Positions 6,071-14,182 of a stretch of DNA of 26,637 nt are shown here, one piece after another. The stretch comes from CAZXSK01 sp964642855 (GTDB taxonomy: Bacteria > Planctomycetota > Phycisphaerae > SM23-33): contig CAZXSK010000056.1 in the NCBI GenBank assembly GCA_964642855.1, positions 1 to 26,637 on the forward strand, written 5' to 3'. The position numbers were made by a program, and so were the translations under genes. A model generated the notes under the pieces. That model ran no database searches and was not told the DNA's origin. It was given only the letters and a program-made list of their open reading frames with translations. The stretch's first letter is position 1. Each line of letters opens with the position of its first letter.

Positions 6071-8254
6071 ATGATCCCACTGATCGACCGCATTATTCTG
6101 CTGACAGTCCTCGCCTTGCCCCTTCTGGGCGCGGTGCTGGTAGGCGTTGTCGGGCGGGCGCGGCGCGGCCAGCTCCCTGCGGCAGCGATGCTTGCGCGTT
6201 TCAACGCTTCGATGTTCTCGGTAGCCACGGCCGGGGCAGGCGCCCTTGCCCTGTTCCGTCTGCTCGCAGGTGGCGCGATAGAGTCCGTCGTCACCGGTCC
6301 GTGGGAAGGTCTGGGCATGCGGGTTGCACTGTCCCTTACTCCGACCTCCGCTCTGTGGATGGTGGGGGTCATCGTCGCATCCACAGCCGCCATGGTTGCC
6401 AGTTCCCGTCAGCGTCCTGAGCCCGAACCCGGACATTTCGCATGGCTGCTGGCGCTGGAAGGCTTGCTGCTGCTCTGTCTGCTCTCGCGGGACGTCCTGC
6501 TCCTGTCCGGCGGGTTGATGGCATCGGTCTGGGTCGCGTATCTGGCCACGGCAGACGCCCACCAGGAAGCGAACCAGGTCCGCACCCGTTGGCTGTTGCT
6601 GCAATTGCTGGCTGTCTCGGCCTTCGGGCTGGCCTGTCTGCACCTTGGCTGGCAGCACCGCCTGCGTGCCGGTGTTGTCAGCTACGAGATGCCAGACCTG
6701 CTCACGCTGCGGGGATCCACCGATGCGTTACGGCTGTCGGCTTGGCTGATGCTGCCCGGACTGGCGATCCTTGCAGGAGTCTGGCCGGGTGCATTCGGGC
6801 TGCGCCGTCTGCTCACGGGTGCTCCATCGGGCGGGATTATTCTCGTGCTAGCCGGGCTGATGAAGGTGGCATTGTACATCCTGTCAGAGTTTGCGTTGCC
6901 CCTCTGTCTTCCGCTGCTGAGAACCTCGAACGCTCTGGCGGCGATGTTCGCCGTAGCCGCCGGCCTGGTCGCGGCGTTGTGGTGCTATCGTCAGCGGACG
7001 TTGACAGGGCTGCTCATCGCATCCAGCTCTGCGGTCGCGGCCATGGCGGTGACGGGAATTCTCACGAGCTCTCCGGTGGCCTCGACCGGCGCAAACCTGC
7101 TGGCCGGGGCACATACCCTCGGCGTTGCGGGCATTTTCCTGATCGCTTCGCGTGCAATCGCCAGTCCGTCACGAGCTCCTATCCCCGCCATGTTCGGGTT
7201 CGCGCGGCACCGGCTGGTTCCCGCAATCGCGCTGAGCATTTTTCTGCTGATCTCGACGGCAATGCCAGGAATGCCGGGATTCGTCGGTGGTTCCATGATT
7301 CTGGGATCATCAATCTCGCTTACCAAACACACGGTGGAGGGAAGCTCCGGTTCCATCTGGCTGGCCGTCACAACTGCCATCGGCTTGGTCGCGGCAGTTC
7401 ACACGGCCATTCTCGGCATGGTAGCGATGCGTATACTCCTAGGCCGCCCTGCCGGGCACGGGAAGGAGCACCTGCCCTCTCGTCTGAGCGACCGTCCGTC
7501 GACGGTTCGTTCGCCTGGACTGGTCCTGGTCCTGGCAGGATTGGGTCTGGGTATGGCAGCCTGGCCGGGGCGAGTCGTCAACGGGTTGCTTTCCCATCTC
7601 AGTGGCGTCTACGCCTCGGCGGTCAGCCGCGCCGAGGCCCCGGTCCTCGGTGGGCCGGCGTCAGTAGCCTTGGACCCGCGGGGCATGCTTCTGGCGGGGG
7701 GCCTGTTCCTGGCGGTCCTTGCAGCCCTGCTGATCCTCCACAGACCGGGGCGATGGCGAAAGCCGGTAGCTCTGGCATGCTGGGCCGTCGGGTTGTTGGT
7801 TCTCGCCGCCATCGGCCGGACACAGCCGCCTCCCGGACGCTGGTTCCTCAGCCAGATGACGGTCCTGGCCGTCTGCTGTGTGTCGCTGGGGCTTGAATGG
7901 CTCATACTTCTCACTTCGCGCGCCTTCCCGGCCGGTGATACCTGCCCCTCTACGCCAGCGAGGATTGCCCTTTTGAGTTTGTCGGGCGTGCCGCCGACGC
8001 TTGGGTTTGTCCGGGTTGTACTGGTAGCCAGCGTACTCGTATCGGGCGGCCAGATTGCTCCGGCCGCAGTCCTGCTTGCCTCGCAGGCGTTCATCGCATC
8101 GGCGTGCGCTCAATCCGTGGAACTGCCCCTTCGCCAGCCGAAACTGCCTCGCCAAAGACGGTCCGCCGTGACGCTGGCAATCTGCGCACTGGGAGGTGGG
8201 CTTCTACTGATTCTCGGACTGGCTCCTGGCACGCTTGTCGATCCGCTGCTGTAG
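6071..8254 (+). CDS. Divergent complex I antiporter-like membrane protein (NuoM-like with NuoN-like tail motif)
   Basis: A 727-residue, highly hydrophobic protein with roughly 18 or more membrane segments. Residues 77-158 follow the NuoM TM3-TM5 pattern, but DVLLLSGGLMASVW (141-154) has Gly where NuoM has its proton-channel Glu. APSGGIILVLAGLMK (251-265) aligns without gaps to the NuoM TM8 segment and keeps its Lys (265). The TM7 Lys position, 17 residues before residue 251, is Leu. AHTLGVAGIFLI (347-358) and MPGMPGFVG (398-406) match later NuoM helices. Near the C-terminus LLSLSGVPPTLGF (634-646) looks like the NuoN PPTAGF motif, as if a second subunit end were fused. Start 6071 is the first Met before a hydrophobic helix; TTG 6062 is possible. 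No other nuo or mrp gene lies in the window. The homology comes from remembered family motifs; the function is unknown. Confidence 0.6.
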   Translation: MIPLIDRIILLTVLALPLLGAVLVGVVGRARRGQLPAAAMLARFNASMFSVATAGAGALALFRLLAGGAIESVVTGPWEGLGMRVALSLTPTSALWMVGVIVASTAAMVASSRQRPEPEPGHFAWLLALEGLLLLCLLSRDVLLLSGGLMASVWVAYLATADAHQEANQVRTRWLLLQLLAVSAFGLACLHLGWQHRLRAGVVSYEMPDLLTLRGSTDALRLSAWLMLPGLAILAGVWPGAFGLRRLLTGAPSGGIILVLAGLMKVALYILSEFALPLCLPLLRTSNALAAMFAVAAGLVAALWCYRQRTLTGLLIASSSAVAAMAVTGILTSSPVASTGANLLAGAHTLGVAGIFLIASRAIASPSRAPIPAMFGFARHRLVPAIALSIFLLISTAMPGMPGFVGGSMILGSSISLTKHTVEGSSGSIWLAVTTAIGLVAAVHTAILGMVAMRILLGRPAGHGKEHLPSRLSDRPSTVRSPGLVLVLAGLGLGMAAWPGRVVNGLLSHLSGVYASAVSRAEAPVLGGPASVALDPRGMLLAGGLFLAVLAALLILHRPGRWRKPVALACWAVGLLVLAAIGRTQPPPGRWFLSQMTVLAVCCVSLGLEWLILLTSRAFPAGDTCPSTPARIALLSLSGVPPTLGFVRVVLVASVLVSGGQIAPAAVLLASQAFIASACAQSVELPLRQPKLPRQRRSAVTLAICALGGGLLLILGLAPGTLVDPLL

Positions 8255-8260
8255 CCTGCG

Positions 8261-9907
8261 CTACTCAACCACCAGTTGGTGGGCTGTTCGCCGTACGGCT
8301 TGGTGCCGATCCCAGATCGGGTCGGTCTTGGGGAAGTCTTCCCGGTAGTGTACCCCTCGCGTCTCTGTCCGGCGGAGCGCGCATTCTGTAATCAAGTACG
8401 CTGCGGTAAGCATATTCTGCACCTCCCAGCCGCCGGGATCGTTGAAGAACTCCTTGTCCAGGACGTACCTGCCCCAGAAGCCGACGATCTCCAGCGTGTC
8501 GCTGAGTCGTTCGCCGCGTCGCACGATCCCCACGTTGCGCCACATCACCGACCTAAGAGAGTTGCGGATGTCCACCAGGTCAAGCTCGCTGCGTTCGGAA
8601 AGCTCGTTCTTCCAGTCGCCTACGTGGGCGGGGGTATCGTGTGAACCGCGAACGGCTTCCTGAGCCGCCAGGGACCCACAACGTTGACCGAACACCAGCG
8701 CCTCGGTCAGGCTGTTTGAGGCCAGCCGATTGGCTCCGTGCAATCCGGTGCAGGAAGCCTCTCCGCACGCCAGCAAACCGGGCAGATTCGTGTGGCCATC
8801 CAAGTCCGCCCTGGCTCCTCCGATCATATAGTGGGCAGCCGGATGCACCGGGATCAGGTCCTTCGAGGGGTCGAGCCCGAACGACCGACACCGACGGTCG
8901 ACGTCCGGAAACCGAAGGGAGAACCGCTCCGCCCCGATTGGTTTGACGTCGAGATAGACGTGCGTGAAGTTGGTCTTGACCATCTGTTGCAGGATCGACC
9001 GGCTGACCACGTCGCGTGGGGCCAGTTCCGCCATCTCATGATAATCCGGCATGAACCGACGCCCCGTCCGGTCGACCAGCAATGCCCCCTCGCCGCGAAC
9101 GGCCTCGGAAATGAGCGACCGAGTAGCACCTGCCACGTAAAGCGTGGTCGGGTGGAACTGCATCATCTCGGCGTCGGCGATGGCAACCCCTGCCCGGAAC
9201 GCCAGCGCCAAAGCGTCGGCCGTAGCGCCGGGTGGATTCGATGACTCGCGCCAGAGCGTTCCCGCCCCCCCTGCAGCAAGAATCGTCCGCCTGGCCAGGA
9301 TCGCCTGCACGCCGAACCGAGGATGATATGTCAGCGCCCCAATGCATCGGGAGTCCGGCCCGCCGGCTGGCGGGTCCGTCAAAAGGTCGATCGTGAAACA
9401 CTCCTCGAAGATCTTCAGCCTCTCACATTGGCGGGCACGATCGACCAGCACCTCGGCCATCGCCTTGCCGGTGGTGTCACCATTGGCGTGGACGATCCGA
9501 TTGGCTGAATGTCCGCCTTCGCGTCCCAGTCGCAGTTCTCCGTCTTCGGTATCAAAGGGCACGCCCCACTGACGAAGCTGTCGGATATGCTCCGGGCTCC
9601 GGGTGAGCACGTGCCTGATGACCGTCTCGTCACCCAGCCCGCACGACGTCTCCAGGGTATCGGCAATATGGGCTTCGATGCTGTCCTGGTCGTCCATGAC
9701 GGCTGCCAGCCCGCCCTGGGCGTAGTACGTGTTCGACTCGAGAGCCTCGCACTTGGTAAGGACAATCGTCTCGGCAGATTGGGCCGACTCAATCGCCGCC
9801 CGCAGGCCAGCTGCGCCGGTGCCGATGATCAGCACATCGGTGAAGATATGTGGCAGGCGTCTGCCCTCAAACCCAACCAGGTATCGTCTCTGGAGATAGG
9901 CTTCCAT
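8261..9907 (-). CDS. nadB: L-aspartate oxidase
   Basis: NadB is a cytoplasmic FAD enzyme that oxidises L-aspartate to iminoaspartate, the first step of de novo NAD synthesis; NadA then makes quinolinate. The 548 residues fit the family (about 530-550). The FAD-binding loop is GTGAAGLRAA (29-38). SNTYYAQGGLAAV (58-70) and GREGGHSANRIVHANGD (128-144) are typical of the family, and further in are HPAAHYMIGG and GLHGANRLASNSLTEAL, both standard in aspartate oxidase and fumarate-reductase-type flavoproteins. The N-terminal 20 residues before the FAD fold are slightly longer than usual. AAAGG precedes the start. It begins four bases after the stop of the 171-residue gene, so the two form an operon. 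nadA and nadC are not in the window. Confidence 0.93.
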   Translation of the reverse strand: MEAYLQRRYLVGFEGRRLPHIFTDVLIIGTGAAGLRAAIESAQSAETIVLTKCEALESNTYYAQGGLAAVMDDQDSIEAHIADTLETSCGLGDETVIRHVLTRSPEHIRQLRQWGVPFDTEDGELRLGREGGHSANRIVHANGDTTGKAMAEVLVDRARQCERLKIFEECFTIDLLTDPPAGGPDSRCIGALTYHPRFGVQAILARRTILAAGGAGTLWRESSNPPGATADALALAFRAGVAIADAEMMQFHPTTLYVAGATRSLISEAVRGEGALLVDRTGRRFMPDYHEMAELAPRDVVSRSILQQMVKTNFTHVYLDVKPIGAERFSLRFPDVDRRCRSFGLDPSKDLIPVHPAAHYMIGGARADLDGHTNLPGLLACGEASCTGLHGANRLASNSLTEALVFGQRCGSLAAQEAVRGSHDTPAHVGDWKNELSERSELDLVDIRNSLRSVMWRNVGIVRRGERLSDTLEIVGFWGRYVLDKEFFNDPGGWEVQNMLTAAYLITECALRRTETRGVHYREDFPKTDPIWDRHQAVRRTAHQLVVE

Positions 9908-9911
9908 CGTC

Positions 9912-10427
9912 TCAAGCCTTTTCCCTGTATTCGTTTCTGCCGGCGTCCATCACTCTCGCCTGGCGGATGCGATGGCGGAGATAGACTTTCTCGGTCACCA
10001 GCCCCGACTCCTCCCACGCTGCATCGATGTCCCCCGCCAGAGAGGCATTGTACTTCTTTAGCTGTTCCAATGGCTCGAAGTCCGGACTGGTCTCAGGCAC
10101 CTGCAGCATGCCGTCGTGGCAATCGACGCTGAACAGGTAAATCGCGTCGTTGGGGGGTCTTGCGATCCGGAGCTTCATGTTGGGGTACTGGGCGTTGCCC
10201 AGCCGGAGGGCAAAGACCCTGACTTCCTCCAGTCCTGCCTCAGCTGGGGTCCGTTCGACGAAGTCTTCCATGAGATACTTGGCGGGGTCCAGGGACGGCG
10301 ACGGCAGGAACCGCTCGCGAACCGCGTCCGGCACAACTTCATATGCCCGCTCGAGATAGAGTTCGATCGCCCCACGGAGACATTGTTCATCGGGCAAGTT
10401 TGCCGTACGTTCGGAAGATTCTGACAT
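9912..10427 (-). CDS. Conserved-looking protein of unknown function, paired with nadB
   Basis: I do not recognise this 171-residue protein. It is soluble and acidic, with no signal peptide, membrane segment or Cys cluster. Residues 1-80 look mainly helical and the middle carries beta-type segments (EEVRVFALRLG, NDAIYLFSVD). The C-terminus is basic and helical, with VYLRHRIRQAR. The frame is open back to 10583, but ATG 10427 is preferred because the earlier part overlaps a likely promoter and is Arg/Ser-rich. No strong ribosome binding site is visible. It ends four bases before nadB, so the two are probably co-translated, which suggests a role tied to NAD synthesis or to redox balance. That link is inference from position only. 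Confidence 0.7.
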   Translation of the reverse strand: MSESSERTANLPDEQCLRGAIELYLERAYEVVPDAVRERFLPSPSLDPAKYLMEDFVERTPAEAGLEEVRVFALRLGNAQYPNMKLRIARPPNDAIYLFSVDCHDGMLQVPETSPDFEPLEQLKKYNASLAGDIDAAWEESGLVTEKVYLRHRIRQARVMDAGRNEYREKA

Positions 10428-10484
10428 GGTTGCGATTACGTGAATTCTAAGGAAATCTCTTTCGCCTGCCCGCCCTGCCCCCTT

Positions 10485-10513
10485 ATTTAACCGTATACTG
10501 AAGGCGGAGGCAA
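10485..10513 (-). promoter_or_regulatory. Promoter candidate for the 171-residue gene and nadB, overlapping a divergent -10 box
   Basis: Read on the minus strand, TTGCCT (10508-10513) and TTAAAT (10485-10490) are 17 bases apart, about 60 bases before the gene. The plus strand carries TATACT at 10494-10499, a good -10 box for the response regulator gene at 10555, though no clear -35 goes with it. The two would overlap, so divergent transcription may compete here. Confidence 0.35.
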
Positions 10514-10554
10514 AGGAGAAGACTCCGCGACAGCGGTTTTGCTGGAGTGTGCGG

Positions 10555-10944
10555 ATGGATGATACGGACCGACCCACGATCATGGTCGTCGAAGATGACG
10601 TGGAGATGAATGAACTGGAGAGGGAACTCCTCGCGCTTCATGGCTGTGACGCGGTTGCAGCCTACACCGGGCCCGAGGCGCTCGAGCTGCATCAGCAACG
10701 CAGGCCCGACGCGGTACTCTTGGACCTGATGCTCCCCGACCTCGATGGTTTCCAGACGTGTGCCCGCCTTCGAGAGCGTGACAACGGAAGGCGTCTGCCT
10801 ATCGTGATCGTCTCTGCCCTGGACACCGAGGACAGCAGGCAGCGAGGTGCTGAAGCCGGAGCAGACGCCTATTTCGCAAAACCTTTCGATCCCGACGAAG
10901 TCATCCAGAAGATCCGCTCTCTGATGGGACAGGGAGATCACTGA
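10555..10944 (+). CDS. Single-domain response regulator
   Basis: A 129-residue receiver domain with no output domain. The acidic pair is Asp14/Asp15, the phosphorylated residue is Asp57 in LLDLMLPDLDGF (55-66), the switch residue is Ser87 and the conserved Lys is 109 in AKPFD. The end of the protein is reached soon after the last helix. ATG 10555 is chosen over GTG 10549 because GGAG (10544-10547) is seven bases before the ATG but only one before the GTG. The gene faces the histidine kinase gene and their ends overlap by seven bases. Proteins like this act by binding partners or relaying phosphate, and the neighbouring kinase is the obvious candidate donor. Confidence 0.9.
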   Translation: MDDTDRPTIMVVEDDVEMNELERELLALHGCDAVAAYTGPEALELHQQRRPDAVLLDLMLPDLDGFQTCARLRERDNGRRLPIVIVSALDTEDSRQRGAEAGADAYFAKPFDPDEVIQKIRSLMGQGDH

Positions 10945-12866
10945 CCTTCGTGCTCGTCCAGGGCCGGTGCCTGATCGGTCGGCAGCGTCACGGTGAACGT
11001 CGTTCCGGTCTCTCCGGTCTGCACCCGGATGCTGCCGTGGTGGAGTTCAACGAAGTGCTTGACCACTGCCAGGCCCAGACCGATACCACGCTTCTGGTAT
11101 CCGCTCCAGCCAGTCGAGTGCTGCATGACATCTTTGCCCGTGAAGAACGGCTTGAAGACGTGACGCAACTCGTCATCGGGAATCCCCGGGCCCTGATCCG
11201 ATACCGAGATTGAGACCCGCCCGCCAAGCTCCTGCGAAACCACCACCCGAACCGTTCCCCCGTTGGGCGTGAACTTGATGGCATTGGAAACCAGGTTCGA
11301 GATAACATCGAAGAGTTTGTCCCGATCGCCGCGGACGGCTGGAAGCTCCTCGGGCGTATCGATAATGAGGCTCTGATCGCGTCGCTCTACGAAAGGCTGG
11401 CTTTCCAGGTAGATCTCCTCCAGCAGTCCTGCCAGCGAGAATCCTTCATACTCGATCTCCTCGAGATGCTCGCTGGAGGGCATGAGCTTGAACATCGCCG
11501 TGATGATCTTATCCAGCCTACGGGCCTTGAACGAAATGGTTTCGATCGCGCGTCGAAGGCGGTCGGTGTCCTGGCAGTCGGCCAGGAGCTTGCCCGTGGC
11601 GAGCATGTAGCTCACCGGCGTACGGAGTTCATGGCCGGCGATCTTGATGAAATCCTCCTTCAGCTCGTTGGCCGATCGCAGCGCCTCGTGCGATGCCTGC
11701 ACGTTATCGACCATGCGATTGAAATCCTCGGCGAGTTCGTCAATTTCGTCGCTGCCAAGCAGGCGTTTTCCGCCCCAGTCCGATTCCAGCCTGTGTTCGA
11801 GGTTGCCCTCCGTGACCTGGCGCGTCGCTCCTGCGAGCAGGCGAAGCCTCCGTACCACGCTGCGCTCGACCAGCCCGATGCCCACTGCGAAAATGGCCAG
11901 GATGATCACCAGACCAATGCCCAACACCAGTGCACTGAGTTCGTACAGCGCGGCCATCGCTTCCGACTCGTCGGCATAGAGCACGAGACTCCACCGGCCT
12001 GCGCGAATCGGATATCGTCCGGAACGGCCTGGCAGGATCAGCGGTGCGTACGCTTGGAGCTCGCCTCCGTGCGTCACCCGCCAGCCGGACTCGTAGAGCA
12101 TCGACTCGTTCCATTGCTCGACCCTCTGGCCGTGAGGGTCGACCCCCTCCCGATAAACGACATCACCCTCCTCGGAGACCAGCATCAGCCCGACGGTCTT
12201 ATCAAATACCGCACGACGGGGGCTGTCCATCCATCGGGAGACGTCCATGACTGCCTTGGCGACGCCGACCACCTCTCCATCGCGGCTGATCGGGATGCAC
12301 AGGTCAATGCTCCAGCAACCTGCGCTGCGGTCGTACCCGACCGGCGGGACGTAGATCTGGCCCTTGCCTTCCGCGTAGGCGGCCTTCCACCAGGCTTCGT
12401 CGCCCTGGAAGTAGTCGGTCGTCTTGCTGGTAGCAGCAATCAGGTGTCCCGCTCGATCAGTCACGAACACTTCGACCAGCCTCGGATCGGTCCGAAGCAA
12501 CCTTCGGAGAAGCGGATCAATCGGATGTTGTAGTATGCCTTCCAGCAGCGGGTCGTTGGGCGTCAGCGAAGGCCAGGCATCCTCTATTTCGGCGATCTCG
12601 ACGGGGGTATAGGGCTTGGCAGCCTCGCTGAGCATTTCTGCTGCACGGGATTCGCCCAGGACAAGCTGGAGATTGTCGATGTCATTGATCAGGATCCACC
12701 GGAGTTCCGCCGCCTCCACCCCCGCCGACGCCATCGTAACCTGCCCGAAGGATTCACGCCGAAGCTCGCTGCCGAACCTTACGATCGTCACCAGTGCCCC
12801 TGTCAGAGGCAAAAGCCCGACGAGAATGAGCAACGCTACGAGTTTGCTTCGGATACCCAGCTTCAT
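10938..12866 (-). CDS. Membrane sensor histidine kinase (dCache-HAMP-HisKA-HATPase)
   Basis: A 642-residue membrane kinase. TM1 is at about 8-30, followed by a periplasmic dCache-type sensor (about 31-305, with WWKAAYAEGKGQIYVPP at 159-175 typical of Cache domains). TM2 is at about 309-331, then HAMP (about 331-390). HisKA has the phospho-accepting His412 in HELRTP, and the ATPase domain has N-box SNLVSNAIKF (523-532), G1 DQGPGIPD (557-564) and G2 GIGLGLA (594-600). Cache domains usually sense small organic acids, amino acids or similar ligands. Start 12866 follows GAGGA; an upstream in-frame start at 12902 lacks such a site and would add 12 residues before the membrane anchor. Its stop overlaps the end of the converging single receiver gene, its most likely partner. 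Confidence 0.92.
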   Translation of the reverse strand: MKLGIRSKLVALLILVGLLPLTGALVTIVRFGSELRRESFGQVTMASAGVEAAELRWILINDIDNLQLVLGESRAAEMLSEAAKPYTPVEIAEIEDAWPSLTPNDPLLEGILQHPIDPLLRRLLRTDPRLVEVFVTDRAGHLIAATSKTTDYFQGDEAWWKAAYAEGKGQIYVPPVGYDRSAGCWSIDLCIPISRDGEVVGVAKAVMDVSRWMDSPRRAVFDKTVGLMLVSEEGDVVYREGVDPHGQRVEQWNESMLYESGWRVTHGGELQAYAPLILPGRSGRYPIRAGRWSLVLYADESEAMAALYELSALVLGIGLVIILAIFAVGIGLVERSVVRRLRLLAGATRQVTEGNLEHRLESDWGGKRLLGSDEIDELAEDFNRMVDNVQASHEALRSANELKEDFIKIAGHELRTPVSYMLATGKLLADCQDTDRLRRAIETISFKARRLDKIITAMFKLMPSSEHLEEIEYEGFSLAGLLEEIYLESQPFVERRDQSLIIDTPEELPAVRGDRDKLFDVISNLVSNAIKFTPNGGTVRVVVSQELGGRVSISVSDQGPGIPDDELRHVFKPFFTGKDVMQHSTGWSGYQKRGIGLGLAVVKHFVELHHGSIRVQTGETGTTFTVTLPTDQAPALDEHEGQ

Positions 12867-13050
12867 GCACTTCGTTCCTCGGCGCAGACACACGGGGCGC
12901 ATGGTCCGGCTGCCTGCGCTTCTCCACTACCTATCGGACAGACAGCGCGGATCTGTGGATTGTTTTGCCGCAGGTATCCCCCCGCTTGCTTTGGGCAGGC
13001 CGTTGCGATACGTTCTTGGCTCAGACCCGCAAAAGAAGAAAGGAAGCACG

Positions 13051-14115
13051 ATGCGCAAGGAATCGCTTGAATTCCTCAAGAAGCTGCTGTCGACGGCCTC
13101 GCCCAGCGGATACGAATCGGCCAATCAGAAGATCTGGTGCGAATACGCTCGGAAATATGCCGACGAGGTCCGCACCGACGCCTACGGCAACGCCGTGGCA
13201 ATCCTCAACCCCGACGCCGGCCCCAGGATCATCCTCGACGGACATGTCGATGAAATCGGCTTGATGGTCAAGCATATCGACGACAAGGGGTTCGTCTACT
13301 TCCAGCGGATCGGCGGAGTGGACCCGGCGCTGATCAAGTCCAAGCGCGTCGACATCCACACCGAGAAGGGCACGGTTCGAGGCGTAATCGGAGCTACGGC
13401 CATCCACCTTCAGGACCGCGACAAGGACCGCAAAGTGCCCAAGATGCATGAGCTGTTCATCGACATCGGGGCCAAAGACGAGAAGGATGCCAAGAAGAAG
13501 ATCGCCATTGGCGACCCGATCACCTTTGTCGACGAATTCGAGATGCTCGACAAGAACATCGCCGTCTCCCGTGCCTTCGATAACAAGGCGGGGATCTGGG
13601 CGGTCATTGAGGCCCTGCGGATCGCCAAGAGTTCCAAACCCGCCTGTGCGATCTACGCGTGCAGCTCGATCCAGGAGGAAACCGGACTCAACGGCGCGCA
13701 GATGCAGGTCGTCCAGCACCAGCCCGACGCAGCCATCGCCGTCGACGTCACCCACGCCACCGACACGCCTGGCATCGACAACAAGCAGCACGGCGCGGTC
13801 AAGCTCGGGCAAGGGCCTACCGTCAGCCTAGGCCGGGAGAACCACCCGTTGGTCACCGACCGGCTTCGGAAGGTCGCCAAGACCAAGAAAATCGATCTGC
13901 AGATCGAAACGTTCAGCCTCTCGGGCGGGACCGATGCCTACGCGTTCTGGACGAAAAACGGCGGCGTGCCGTCGGCAATCGTGAGCATCCCCAACCGTTA
14001 CATGCATTCGACGGTCGAAATGCTCGATCTCAGGGATCTGGAGAAAACGGCCAAACTGCTGGCTGAGTTCTGCTGCGACCTGAAGAAAAACGAGACCTTC
14101 AAGATCAAGGTCTGA
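13051..14115 (+). CDS. M42 family metallopeptidase (glutamyl aminopeptidase / endoglucanase-like)
   Basis: A 354-residue cytoplasmic aminopeptidase of family M42, with two metal ions per subunit, often assembled as a dodecameric tetrahedral shell that trims peptides. Metal and catalytic residues are all present: His65 and Asp67 (GHVDEIG), bridging Asp177 (RAFDNKAG), catalytic Glu209 and ligand Glu210 (QEETGLNGAQ), Asp232 (VDVTHA) and His319 (RYMHSTVE). The open frame extends upstream to 12616, but that part is antisense to the kinase gene. ATG 13051 with AAAGGAA seven to ten bases before it fits the family start (M-x-KESLEFLKKL). Some members are labelled cellulase M in old annotations, but peptidase activity is the established role. 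Substrate preference (Glu/Asp, Leu or Lys) cannot be read from the sequence. Confidence 0.92.
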   Translation: MRKESLEFLKKLLSTASPSGYESANQKIWCEYARKYADEVRTDAYGNAVAILNPDAGPRIILDGHVDEIGLMVKHIDDKGFVYFQRIGGVDPALIKSKRVDIHTEKGTVRGVIGATAIHLQDRDKDRKVPKMHELFIDIGAKDEKDAKKKIAIGDPITFVDEFEMLDKNIAVSRAFDNKAGIWAVIEALRIAKSSKPACAIYACSSIQEETGLNGAQMQVVQHQPDAAIAVDVTHATDTPGIDNKQHGAVKLGQGPTVSLGRENHPLVTDRLRKVAKTKKIDLQIETFSLSGGTDAYAFWTKNGGVPSAIVSIPNRYMHSTVEMLDLRDLEKTAKLLAEFCCDLKKNETFKIKV

Positions 14116-14139
14116 GAAGCAACCTGATCATCGCGGGCG

Positions 14140-14164
14140 GGGCGATCGCGCTTGCTGATCGCCC
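14140..14164 (+). terminator. Hairpin between convergent genes
   Basis: GGGCGATC (14140-14147) pairs perfectly with GATCGCCC (14157-14164) around a nine-base loop, 24 bases after the aminopeptidase stop and 18 bases before the LysR stop. Only a pyrimidine-rich tract follows, not a real U-run. It may serve both convergent genes. Confidence 0.4.
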
Positions 14165-14182
14165 TGGCCCTCTCTATGCCTT

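Noticed and set aside
5606..6658. A minus-strand open frame of 350 codons across the divergent gap
   Set aside because: It covers parts of two well-supported genes and the promoter gap, and its protein is low-complexity Gln/Arg/Gly with no family features.
6442..7896. A long plus-strand open frame of 484 codons inside the membrane-protein gene
   Set aside because: It overlaps the hydrophobic protein in another frame and is rich in Arg, Gly, Ser and Pro with no domain, as expected from a GC-rich shadow frame.
12616..13050. N-terminal extension of the M42 aminopeptidase
   Set aside because: The extra 145 residues lie antisense to the kinase gene and do not occur in the family; ATG 13051 has a good ribosome binding site.
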